Source: Flavobacteriales bacterium | GTDB lineage: Bacteria; Bacteroidota; Bacteroidia; Flavobacteriales; JASBRU01 | NCBI GenBank assembly: GCA_030149285.1 | Contig: JASBRU010000006.1 | Location: 1 to 64,000, forward strand | Reading direction: 5' to 3' | DNA: 64,000 nt | Program-made: the position numbers and the translations under genes | The notes under the pieces: generated by a model | The model's database searches: none | Told to the model about the DNA's origin: nothing | What the model saw: the letters and a program-made list of their open reading frames with translations, nothing else | Part shown: positions 49,423-58,452 of the stretch, one piece after another | Numbering within the stretch: position 1 is the first letter of the stretch | Layout: every line of letters starts with the position of its first letter

Positions 49423-50096
49423 TAGTCTTTGTCTATGTATTTAACCAACTGATATGCTTCGGCATATTGGGTACCTATCATGGCTCCTCTAAAGTGAGCT
49501 AAGGCTCTAATATTATCTAAGCTTCTTGGGAAAGGATGTTCTCCTATCTCTGAAGCAAATATTTTCATAATCTCTAATTTCTCCTCCATATAATCAGAGA
49601 TATCTACGAAGTAATTAGGGATAAAGACTTTCTCCGGCAATGCAGGTGCAAACTCGGTTTCAGAGATGCACTCATACATCAATACTTGCTTGATGAATGG
49701 GTAACGGAATGATTTACTACATGCCGCAACCGCATCAAATATTACTCTATGGTCAGAGTGTGCATCAGAGCGGTTCATGGTGTACACAACCTCCGGTTTG
49801 TACTCATTAAATACCTTAGAGATATCCGGAATTAAAGTCATCAATGTTTCTGATGTAAGGCTACCCGTAGGGTAATCTAACTTTACGGTTGCATCTACTT
49901 TAAAGCGATTCGCCACCTCAACAATTTCTTGTTGACGTTCTGCAATTCTCTCTTTTGTGAAGCCCTGGTTTTCAAAAACATTGGTAATGATAAGCCATAT
50001 TACCTTATCGCCTTTGGCTTTATGCCTAAGCATGGTGCCACCTGCGCCAAGTGTTTCATCATCCGGGTGTGCTGATACTACAACTACTGTTTTCAT
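49422..50096 (-). CDS. PIG-L/LmbE family deacetylase
   Basis: VVSAHPDDETLGAGGTMLRH; NRSDAHSDHRVIF. Confidence 0.92.
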   Translation of the reverse strand: MKTVVVVSAHPDDETLGAGGTMLRHKAKGDKVIWLIITNVFENQGFTKERIAERQQEIVEVANRFKVDATVKLDYPTGSLTSETLMTLIPDISKVFNEYKPEVVYTMNRSDAHSDHRVIFDAVAACSKSFRYPFIKQVLMYECISETEFAPALPEKVFIPNYFVDISDYMEEKLEIMKIFASEIGEHPFPRSLDNIRALAHFRGAMIGTQYAEAYQLVKYIDKD

Positions 50097-50974
50097 AAGT
50101 AAGTTCCTATAGCGGGTAATTCGGCAAACTCATGCTCTACAATTTTAATAGCTCCATCGGCCGTTTTTACGGTAATGGTTTTGCCATCATTGGCAAGCAC
50201 TTTGCCAAACTCCAAATTATCTTCGTTATTCTCTACAATTTCTGTTTTCCAAACCTTTACATCCTCATCATTATAAAAAATATGAGCCCCAACATAAGGT
50301 CTGGTTAAACCACGTACTAGGTTGTATATGGTTTTGCTGTGCATTCTAAAATCAATCTGTCCGTCTGCTCTCCCTCTTTTTCTCCAGTTGTTGGCTTTAG
50401 AGTGGTCTTGTTCTATTCGGGGGTAATCTCCACTTTCTAGTTGTGGTAAGTATTCTTCTATTTGTTGCTTGGCAACTTCAATCAGCTTGGCGTATAAATC
50501 TGCTGCATCATCTTCAAAGGCAATATCCACCGGTTTTTGAGATAGAATATAACCTGAATCAGCGCCTTCATCCATAAAAAAGAAGGTAGAAGCCGTTTTA
50601 TCTAAGCCCAATATCAAGGGCCAAATAGATGGGTGTCTTCCTCTGTTTTTTGGTAATTCAGATGGATGATAACCAACCACTCCCATTGGGGTTAGCTCCA
50701 ACAATTCTTTTTTGATTAGGTACGACCAACCAAAGCAAAAAATAATATCAGGGTTTAATGACTTTACCCAACTGATACATTCTTCGCTATTTACATTTGG
50801 GAAGTATTTACATGGAATTCCTGCACTATCAGCCAAGGGCTTTAAATCGGTAAAGTCTGCGTTAAAAGCAGACTTCTCTCGTGTTATCACACCAACCACC
50901 TCAGCTTTTTCAGCTATCAGCTTTTTGAGCATCTGCTCAGAAAATTCTATCGAACCTATAAATACTATCTTCAT
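50093..50974 (-). CDS. Methionyl-tRNA formyltransferase-like protein (putative sugar N-formyltransferase)
   Basis: GYHPSELPKNRGRHPSIW...FFMDEGADSGYILSQ. Confidence 0.82.
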   Translation of the reverse strand: MKIVFIGSIEFSEQMLKKLIAEKAEVVGVITREKSAFNADFTDLKPLADSAGIPCKYFPNVNSEECISWVKSLNPDIIFCFGWSYLIKKELLELTPMGVVGYHPSELPKNRGRHPSIWPLILGLDKTASTFFFMDEGADSGYILSQKPVDIAFEDDAADLYAKLIEVAKQQIEEYLPQLESGDYPRIEQDHSKANNWRKRGRADGQIDFRMHSKTIYNLVRGLTRPYVGAHIFYNDEDVKVWKTEIVENNEDNLEFGKVLANDGKTITVKTADGAIKIVEHEFAELPAIGTYL

Positions 50975-50975
50975 A

Positions 50976-52016
50976 TTATCCTAAATCAGACCACATTAAG
51001 GTATGGTCTTCTTCTAAATCTTTATTTGCTTTTTTACCAATCACAATATCAATATCCATTGGCGATATACCTGTTGCCGGACGACGAGTTACCAAATGTT
51101 CTTCGGTGATTTCCTCACCTGCCTTTAGTGGCTTTATAATATGGATACTCTTACGTACAATTTGTATGTTTTTTTGCTCAGATGGCGATGGTTGCTTAAT
51201 ACCATTACCCTTTGCAATTTCTATATTACGGATAGCCTTTACCATGGCTCTCAACTCATCCGGCTCTAATGATGCCTTATGGTCTGGGCCTGGCATATTC
51301 TTGTCTAAGGTAAAGTGCTTTTCTATAACCGTTGCACCCATTGCTACTGCTGCCACAGAAATTTCAATCCCCTCGGTATGATCAGAGTAACCTACTGCTA
51401 CTTTTAAGGCATCCTTAATAGTTTGCATAGCATTTAGGTTTACATCCTCCATTGGAGTTGGGTAATCTGTATTACAATGCAACACAGTAATATCTTCTCT
51501 TGTTAGGTTACCACCTTCTAGTAATACATCTACCGCCTCTGCAATCTCGCTCATCTTTGCCATACCCGTAGACAATATCACAGGTAGTTTTTTACTACCT
51601 AGCTTACGTAAGTACTGCAAGTTGATAATCTCACCAGATGGTACTTTAAAACGGTCTACCAAACCTTCGTTTACCAACTCATCAATACTATCCGTATCAA
51701 AAGGAGATGATAAAAACTGAATGCCTTTAGACTCGCAATATTTTTTAAGCATGTGCGCACTCTCGGTAGTAATAGAAAGCTTCTTTAGCATTTCATACTG
51801 ACTACTTTCGGCATCGCCTGTATTCTTTAATTGGTAATCTGCCTTACGGGCATTTTTAGACACCAATTTATCTAGCTTAAAGCTTTGAAACTTTACAATA
51901 TCAGCACCGGCATCTGCAGCTACATCTATTAGCTGTTTTGCCAATTCCATATCGCCATTGTGGTTTACACCTGCTTCTGCTATGATTAATGTTTTTTGCA
52001 TGCTCTTATTTTTCAT
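50976..52016 (-). CDS. N-acetylneuraminate synthase family protein (NeuB/LegI-like)
   Basis: IAEAGVNHNGDMELAKQLIDVAADAGAD; VGYSDHTEGIEISVAAVAMGATVIEKHFTLDKNMPGPDH; C-terminal SAF domain. Confidence 0.94.
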   Translation of the reverse strand: MKNKSMQKTLIIAEAGVNHNGDMELAKQLIDVAADAGADIVKFQSFKLDKLVSKNARKADYQLKNTGDAESSQYEMLKKLSITTESAHMLKKYCESKGIQFLSSPFDTDSIDELVNEGLVDRFKVPSGEIINLQYLRKLGSKKLPVILSTGMAKMSEIAEAVDVLLEGGNLTREDITVLHCNTDYPTPMEDVNLNAMQTIKDALKVAVGYSDHTEGIEISVAAVAMGATVIEKHFTLDKNMPGPDHKASLEPDELRAMVKAIRNIEIAKGNGIKQPSPSEQKNIQIVRKSIHIIKPLKAGEEITEEHLVTRRPATGISPMDIDIVIGKKANKDLEEDHTLMWSDLG

Positions 52017-52638
52017 ACTTTTTTGCGGGTACGCCTATTACGGTAGTATCGTTTTCCAAATCTTTGGTAACTAAACTAGCCGCACCAATAACATTGTTAC
52101 TACCCACTTTTAAATACTGTAAAATGGTAGACTTTACCCCAAAGTAATTAGAATCTCCTATCTCTACACCACCCGATACATTTACGCTTGGGCTAAAAAT
52201 GTTATAGTCGCCAATTACCACATCGTGGTGTACCACACTACCAATGTTAAACACATTGTACGAACCTATTTTTAAAGCCGTAGTAATGGTATTGTTGGGC
52301 GATATTACATTGCCTACTCCCATTTCTATATTCTCTAAGCAAGTTACAACAGATGGGTCAATTAAGTTCGGAAACTCAAACTTACCACTGTAACGGGTAA
52401 CCATGTTCTTTAATATTTTTACGGAGCCTGCTATGCCTATAACTAAGCATACATTTTCTCCGTCTATCTCATCTAGCATAGACTCGCTATACACAGGCAC
52501 TTCTTTACCGGCAATGATTACAGGGTCCGCAGGATTTAAATCTAACATCCCTTTGATGTTCCACTTACCAATGCGCTCTGCTAAAAAGTAAACCTCTTTT
52601 GCATGTCCTCCTGCCCCTAAGATGTATAAGTCTTTCAT
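52006..52638 (-). CDS. NeuD/LegH-like sugar O/N-acyltransferase, left-handed beta-helix
   Basis: LYILGAGGHAKEVYFL; hexapeptide repeats; VIGAASLVTKDLENDTTVIGVPAK. Confidence 0.9.
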   Translation of the reverse strand: MKDLYILGAGGHAKEVYFLAERIGKWNIKGMLDLNPADPVIIAGKEVPVYSESMLDEIDGENVCLVIGIAGSVKILKNMVTRYSGKFEFPNLIDPSVVTCLENIEMGVGNVISPNNTITTALKIGSYNVFNIGSVVHHDVVIGDYNIFSPSVNVSGGVEIGDSNYFGVKSTILQYLKVGSNNVIGAASLVTKDLENDTTVIGVPAKKYEK

Positions 52639-53786
52639 AATGCTTCTACTCTTACGCTACTTGGTATGTTTACTACTCTTTCTTCTAGCCACTCTGCATT
52701 GGTTACATCCTCTACTTGGCAGTCTTTAAACATCTCTAAAGTATGCATCAACTTCCAAATAGGTCTGGTCATTACTTTATGCTCGTTGGTATACTTCAAG
52801 AAGTCATTACGTTGGTCGCCATCTTTTAAGATAACCGCCATTAACCAATAGTTTGAGTATGAATCAGGACCCTCTAATGCAAAGTCGAATGATTTTTCTT
52901 TGAAGAAATCAGCATAAATTAATGCCAATTCTCTTTTGTTTTTTACGTAGGCATCTAACTGCTCTAACTGTGCGCAAGCCAAGGCTGCGTTTAGGTTAGG
53001 CATACGGTAGTTATACCCTACCATATCATGCTCGTACTCCCACGGGTGAGGTACTTTTGCAGTAGTGGTAATGTGCTTTGCCAGTTTAGCTAACTTCTCA
53101 TCATCCGTAACAATAGCGCCACCGCCACCACAAGTAATGGTTTTGTTTCCGTTAAAGCTATATACACCCAGTTTACCAAATGTACCTGTGTGCTTGCCTT
53201 TGTATGAGCTACCTAAAGATTCTGCTGCATCTTCTACAACCGGAATGCTAAACTCATCACAAATAGCTACAATCTCATCTATACGACAAGGGAAACCAAA
53301 AGTGTGCATAGGCATACAAGCCGCTAGTTTTGCACCTGTTTTTTTGTTGTAAGCTGCACCGTCTCTTACCTCTGCATTGGCTTCTAAAAAGGCTCTCAAC
53401 TTAGTTGGAGATAAGCCCATGGTGTCTCTATCTACATCTAAAAAAACACATTTTGCATTGGCATAAGCAATTGCATTTGCTGTTGCTACAAAGGTTAGGG
53501 GTTGTGTAATTACCTCATCATTGGGTTGTACACCTGCCATTAATAAAGCTATGTGTAATGCCGATGTACCATTGCTGGTTGCAATTGCATATTTAGCTCC
53601 TGTTTTTTGAGCTACTATTTCCTCAAACTTATCTACATAGGCACCTACAGATGACACAAATGTAGAGTCGATAGCATCCATTACATACTCTTTTTCTTTC
53701 CCTACAAAGCGAGGCTCATGTAGTGGAATAAAAGCTTCCGGCGTATTGAATTGCTCTCTTATAAATGCTACTGTTTCTTTAAACAT
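52635..53786 (-). CDS. LegC-family PLP aminotransferase
   Basis: IPLHEPRFVGKEKEYVMDAIDSTFVSSVG; EDAAESLGSSYKGKHTGTFGKLGVYSFNGNKTITCGGGG. Confidence 0.9.
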   Translation of the reverse strand: MFKETVAFIREQFNTPEAFIPLHEPRFVGKEKEYVMDAIDSTFVSSVGAYVDKFEEIVAQKTGAKYAIATSNGTSALHIALLMAGVQPNDEVITQPLTFVATANAIAYANAKCVFLDVDRDTMGLSPTKLRAFLEANAEVRDGAAYNKKTGAKLAACMPMHTFGFPCRIDEIVAICDEFSIPVVEDAAESLGSSYKGKHTGTFGKLGVYSFNGNKTITCGGGGAIVTDDEKLAKLAKHITTTAKVPHPWEYEHDMVGYNYRMPNLNAALACAQLEQLDAYVKNKRELALIYADFFKEKSFDFALEGPDSYSNYWLMAVILKDGDQRNDFLKYTNEHKVMTRPIWKLMHTLEMFKDCQVEDVTNAEWLEERVVNIPSSVRVEAL

Positions 53787-53794
53787 CTCTTCTC

Positions 53795-54709
53795 TTATTT
53801 AGTAGTTGGAGGAATAATATCAAAACGGTCTCCTACTCTTACCACACCATCGTACTCAAACTCTACTACTTCTACTACGGTATCGGTAGTTTTTACAATT
53901 AGGTTCTTACCGTTTTTACCTACTATTTGTCCTACAGTATTGATGTAAGGCACTGCGCCTTCTACCATCTTTACTTTATTAATTTTCATTTCTTTACCCT
54001 TAAGCATAGCTGTTGCCATTGGGCAAGGGTAACATACAGAACGTACAAAGTTAAATACCTCTCTAGAGGTTTGTAACCAACTTAATTTTACATCGTCTAA
54101 ATTTCTTCTACCACAGTAAAATCCTACCGGGTGAATATCTGTTTGAACGATAGGCGTAAAGTTTCCTTCTTGTACTCTTTTTACTCCTTTGTACAACAAT
54201 TCGCTACACTCTACATAAGCAGTTTCTACCAATGTTTTGTAATCATCCTCATCGGTAATAGGGTAGGTTTGTTGTATAATAATGTCTCCGGTATCAATAC
54301 CTTCATCAATGTAATGTACAGTAATACCAAACTCTTTTTCATCATTAATCAATACCCAGTTTAAGATATTTCTACCACGATAAAAAGGCAGTTTACCTGC
54401 ATGGCAGTTAATAGTTTTTAAAGGGGGTAAGTTGATGATACGCGTTCTAAAAATCTGATTGAAACTCATAGAGATGAATAAATCACACTCGTATTTTTTA
54501 GCCGTTTCATAAAACTCATCAGAGTTTAGTTGTACGTTTTCTATATAATCTATGTTGTACTCTGTTGCAAAGTTCTTAAGCGTTTCATCTTGTGTATCTG
54601 CTCTAGGTACAATAAAACCAAACTCAATAGTTTCGTCTTTTATTAGTTTTTTAAAAGTTTCATGAGACCAAGGTCCATCGGCAAAGTAGCCTATCTTTAA
54701 CTTTTTCAT
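53795..54709 (-). CDS. Formyltransferase family protein
   Basis: INCHAGKLPFYRGRNILNWVLINDEKEFGITVHYIDEGIDTGDII (NxH...D triad). Confidence 0.88.
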   Translation of the reverse strand: MKKLKIGYFADGPWSHETFKKLIKDETIEFGFIVPRADTQDETLKNFATEYNIDYIENVQLNSDEFYETAKKYECDLFISMSFNQIFRTRIINLPPLKTINCHAGKLPFYRGRNILNWVLINDEKEFGITVHYIDEGIDTGDIIIQQTYPITDEDDYKTLVETAYVECSELLYKGVKRVQEGNFTPIVQTDIHPVGFYCGRRNLDDVKLSWLQTSREVFNFVRSVCYPCPMATAMLKGKEMKINKVKMVEGAVPYINTVGQIVGKNGKNLIVKTTDTVVEVVEFEYDGVVRVGDRFDIIPPTTK

Positions 54710-54714
54710 ATACC

Positions 54715-55860
54715 TTATTTCTTTTCGGTGCGGTTTGGTAAAATTTCGTTGTTGTAATAGTCTTTCATAATGGTCAACATCTTATCGCAAGTGTCGCCAT
54801 TACCGTATATGTTTCCATCGGTAAACGGTGGTCGTTCGGCAATTTTATTAGCTGCATCTACAATCGCATCAGCATCTGCAGGAACATGTATTACGTTTGC
54901 TCCGGCTTCTCTACCCTTTTGTCTGTCTGCAAGGTCTATTACATATCTGTCAAAAGAAGCTGCCTCTACAATACCACTAGATGTATTCCCCAATAAGAAC
55001 TCGCAATGTCTCATACAAGAGTAATACCCTACAGCACCTAATACCTCAACAATTTTGTATTTCTCGGTATTATCACCTACAAATTTCAAAATCTCTTGGC
55101 GTACCACAGTACCCATCGTATCATTGTTAGGCATGGTAATGATAAACTGCTTATCTAAGCGGTCCATCGCCTTACAAAGCTCACGTACATACTCTACATT
55201 CTTATGGATAGCAATTGTTTCCGGATGGAAGGTTACCAATACTGTTGGCTTGCTTAAGTCTATATTCCAAACCTCTTTAAACTCCTCTATAGAAAGTAGT
55301 TTTAAATCGTTTAGATTATCCAAAGCAGGTGCACCAACATGGTGAATATTCTTATCATCTCTGCCCAAAATTTGTGCTACACGCTTGGCATGGTTGGGTG
55401 TACTTACAAAATGTACTTTAGACATGGTTGTAATACTGTGTCTAAAGGTATCATCGTATAAACCCTCTGTTGCTTCGCCACCATGTAAATGCCCAACCGG
55501 GATATTAAATGGTATAGATGCCGCTATGGCAGAGAACATCTCGTATCGGTCTCCCAATACCAGAATCATATCATAATCTTCGCGTGCCCAAATAGATGAG
55601 AACTTAATGGTAGTTAAACCCATTGCCGTAGCAATAGCCTCGGGAGAGTCTCCTAATACCAAAGATTCTAACTCATAAGCCACATCAAATCCGTCTTTGT
55701 AAAACATATCTACAGTTCTATCATAAAACTGAGATACGTGTGTACCAAATGCTATGATGTCTAAATCAAAAAACGGATCGGCGTTCAGCTTCTTTATCAA
55801 TGGTAAATAGATACTGTAGTCTGAGCGTCCGCAACTTATAAGAGCAACCTTCATCGTCAT
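54715..55860 (-). CDS. Hydrolyzing UDP/GDP-N-acetyl-sugar 2-epimerase (NeuC/LegG-like)
   Basis: GRSDYSIYLPLIKKL; LGDRYEMFSAIAAS; GHLHGGEATEGLYDDTFRHSITTMSKVHF; LLGNTSSGIVEAASF. Confidence 0.93.
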   Translation of the reverse strand: MTMKVALISCGRSDYSIYLPLIKKLNADPFFDLDIIAFGTHVSQFYDRTVDMFYKDGFDVAYELESLVLGDSPEAIATAMGLTTIKFSSIWAREDYDMILVLGDRYEMFSAIAASIPFNIPVGHLHGGEATEGLYDDTFRHSITTMSKVHFVSTPNHAKRVAQILGRDDKNIHHVGAPALDNLNDLKLLSIEEFKEVWNIDLSKPTVLVTFHPETIAIHKNVEYVRELCKAMDRLDKQFIITMPNNDTMGTVVRQEILKFVGDNTEKYKIVEVLGAVGYYSCMRHCEFLLGNTSSGIVEAASFDRYVIDLADRQKGREAGANVIHVPADADAIVDAANKIAERPPFTDGNIYGNGDTCDKMLTIMKDYYNNEILPNRTEKK

Positions 55861-55900
55861 TTCAAGTGGGGTTTAGTATTTTAAAAAATTGTAGTGTAGT

Positions 55901-56899
55901 TTATTCAAAAACCTCGCTACCCGATTGGATATAGTTTACATACCAGTCCACTGTTTTCTTCACGCCTTCTTCCCAGTGTACTTTTGGTTCGTAACCAATC
56001 ATTTTTTCTGCCTTAGTTGTATCAGGGCATCTACGAGATACAGAACCTGAATGTGCACCTTGGCGCTCATATGTTCCTTTGTATCCCATTAAGTCTCCCA
56101 TGTAGTGGATTAATTGCTCAATGGTAATTTCAGATTTCATATCACCAATGTGTAAAATCTCACCATTGGTGTTTTTAGCTTCCATTGCGCCAATTGTACC
56201 TGCAACTGCATCATCAATGTAGTTAAACGCACGAGTTTGGTCGAAACCATATACTTTAAACGGATCTTCGTTTTTTAAGAAACGTTGTACCACTTGAGGA
56301 ATAACGTGTTTGAAGCCCATACGTGGACCATATACGTTGTGGTAACGTACAATAGTACACTCAAAGCCGTATACTTTTGAGTACTGCATAAAACCAGACT
56401 CACCTAACATCTTAGTTACTGCATAGGTAAAACGTGGGTGTGTAATATCATCTATACACAATGGCACTTCTTCAGGTGTTGGCACTTGGTAATCAAATGC
56501 CTCTATTGTACCTGCGTAGCACTCACTTGTAGAGGTAAATAATACTTTTTTACACTTTGTAGTTTTTACCCACTCTAATGTGTTTAGAATTAAAGCTGTG
56601 TTGATACGAATCAACTCATTAGGTACTTTTTGTGTGTACTCTACACCTACTACAGATGCTAGCATGTACACATAGTCATAATCATTTTCTAATTCGTTAA
56701 AAGCAGATGCTTCTGTAAAATCAGCAGAAATAACCTTGATGTTATTGTCTTCTACCAATTTGGTTAGTTGCTCATCCATTTTACCACGGAAAAAGTTGTC
56801 TCCGATAGTAATTTGATAACCGCCTCTGCTTCCTAATTCTTTGATAATGTTCATGCCGATGAAACCGGCACCACCTAATACTAATACTTTTTTAGACAT
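55901..56899 (-). CDS. Extended SDR NAD-dependent epimerase/dehydratase
   Basis: GGAGFIGMNI; TSTSECYAG; YAVTK. Confidence 0.9.
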   Translation of the reverse strand: MSKKVLVLGGAGFIGMNIIKELGSRGGYQITIGDNFFRGKMDEQLTKLVEDNNIKVISADFTEASAFNELENDYDYVYMLASVVGVEYTQKVPNELIRINTALILNTLEWVKTTKCKKVLFTSTSECYAGTIEAFDYQVPTPEEVPLCIDDITHPRFTYAVTKMLGESGFMQYSKVYGFECTIVRYHNVYGPRMGFKHVIPQVVQRFLKNEDPFKVYGFDQTRAFNYIDDAVAGTIGAMEAKNTNGEILHIGDMKSEITIEQLIHYMGDLMGYKGTYERQGAHSGSVSRRCPDTTKAEKMIGYEPKVHWEEGVKKTVDWYVNYIQSGSEVFE

Positions 56900-58349
56900 C
56901 TCCTCTTCCTATTATTTTAAATTCGTGGTTCGTATGTTTTTTTCTTAATTCGTCTCCGATAACTCCATGCGAATCGAACACTACTAAGTTATCCGATTTA
57001 GATAAGAAAGCATCCAGCTTTCCTTCTTTCACATAAATATCATGTGGTGTACCAATAATTACTGCATCGTAAGTACCGTCAAAGGCATCATCTCCGCCAT
57101 CAATCATCATATCTTTCTCCGGCCAGTGTGGCACAAATGGGTCGTGCAATACAATCTCTGCACCATCTGCCGCTAATTTATCATATAGCAACTCTACCGG
57201 TGTGTATCTTGTATCTCCTACGTTTTGCAGATAAGACACTCCTAATACCAATACCTTTTTGCCAGATAAATCAGCACCAAAGTGTTTGGTTATTGTTTTG
57301 TGTGTATGCAATGGCATACGATCGTTAATACTTACTGCTTTTTCACTTTGGCTTAGTGTAATAGAGTCAAAAAGCTCTTGGCTTGCCCAACTTGCCAATA
57401 ATGGGTCTTTGGTAAGGCAGTAACCGCCTACTCCTAAGCCCGGGCGCATAATGTTTTGGTGCGTAGGACGCATACGTATTGCACTTACAACCTCGTATAA
57501 GTTTACGCCTGCACTCTCTGCAAATTCTGTCCACTCTTGGATGAAAGCAATGTTCATTGCACGGAAAGAGTTTTCTAATACCTTGCTCATTTCTGTAGCG
57601 TTGGTATTACCCAATCTCGTTAATGGGTACTCATCTGTAGTGATGATGGTATGTAAAAACTTCTCTACAGCATCTGCACTTTCTTCGTTAATACCGGAAA
57701 ATACACGGTAAAAATTCTTAATAGAATCTACATAACCCGGTCCCGGCATTACACGCTCATATGAGTGACCAATTTTAAATGTTGGTGCCAAGCCTCTTTT
57801 CTCAAACTCTTCTTCAAAAATTGGTCTAACAATTTTCTGGCTTGTTCCCGGAGGCACAGTGGTTTCTACCAATATCAATACATCTTCTTTACAACGAGAT
57901 GCGATGGTACGCATGGCAGCTTTAAAGCCATCCATGTTTACACTGTATCCTTCTAATTTCTTATCTGCACCTACTTCTTTAGCAACATCTAGGTTGATAT
58001 CTACAATTACAACATCTGCTTTGGTGTATGCATAGTTGTCTGAGGTAGCATAAAAAGTATTGCGTTTGCGAGCATTCTCAAAGTACTCATACACCTTTGC
58101 ATCGGTAGAGTGTATTGGAAATTCGCCATTATTTAATGCGTCAATTACAGGTTTTCTGTTTGGTAAGTCTACACCTATTACAGCATATTCATTTGCATCT
58201 GAATTTGCCACAACAATAGACATTACAGCGCCTACAAAACCCAAACCCTGTACTACTACTACTTTTTTGTCTGCATTTGCAGCTAAAAAAGCATCTATAT
58301 TCTTCTGTTCTTCAGTAACTTCGTTTATCACTGTATCGTTTTGTTTCAT
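56892..58349 (-). CDS. Nucleotide sugar dehydrogenase (UDP-Glc/GDP-Man DH family)
   Basis: VVVQGLGFVGAVMSIVVAN; ETTVPPGTSQKIV; GVGGYCLTKDP catalytic Cys. Confidence 0.93.
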   Translation of the reverse strand: MKQNDTVINEVTEEQKNIDAFLAANADKKVVVVQGLGFVGAVMSIVVANSDANEYAVIGVDLPNRKPVIDALNNGEFPIHSTDAKVYEYFENARKRNTFYATSDNYAYTKADVVIVDINLDVAKEVGADKKLEGYSVNMDGFKAAMRTIASRCKEDVLILVETTVPPGTSQKIVRPIFEEEFEKRGLAPTFKIGHSYERVMPGPGYVDSIKNFYRVFSGINEESADAVEKFLHTIITTDEYPLTRLGNTNATEMSKVLENSFRAMNIAFIQEWTEFAESAGVNLYEVVSAIRMRPTHQNIMRPGLGVGGYCLTKDPLLASWASQELFDSITLSQSEKAVSINDRMPLHTHKTITKHFGADLSGKKVLVLGVSYLQNVGDTRYTPVELLYDKLAADGAEIVLHDPFVPHWPEKDMMIDGGDDAFDGTYDAVIIGTPHDIYVKEGKLDAFLSKSDNLVVFDSHGVIGDELRKKHTNHEFKIIGRGDV

Positions 58350-58452
58350 AGCTGCGAAATTATGAATTTACTCGCTAATTATCCTTAATTATCAATAGTT
58401 TATCTCTTTAAGTTTACATGAACAAGCCTTAAGCTAATGTTAAGATAAATGC

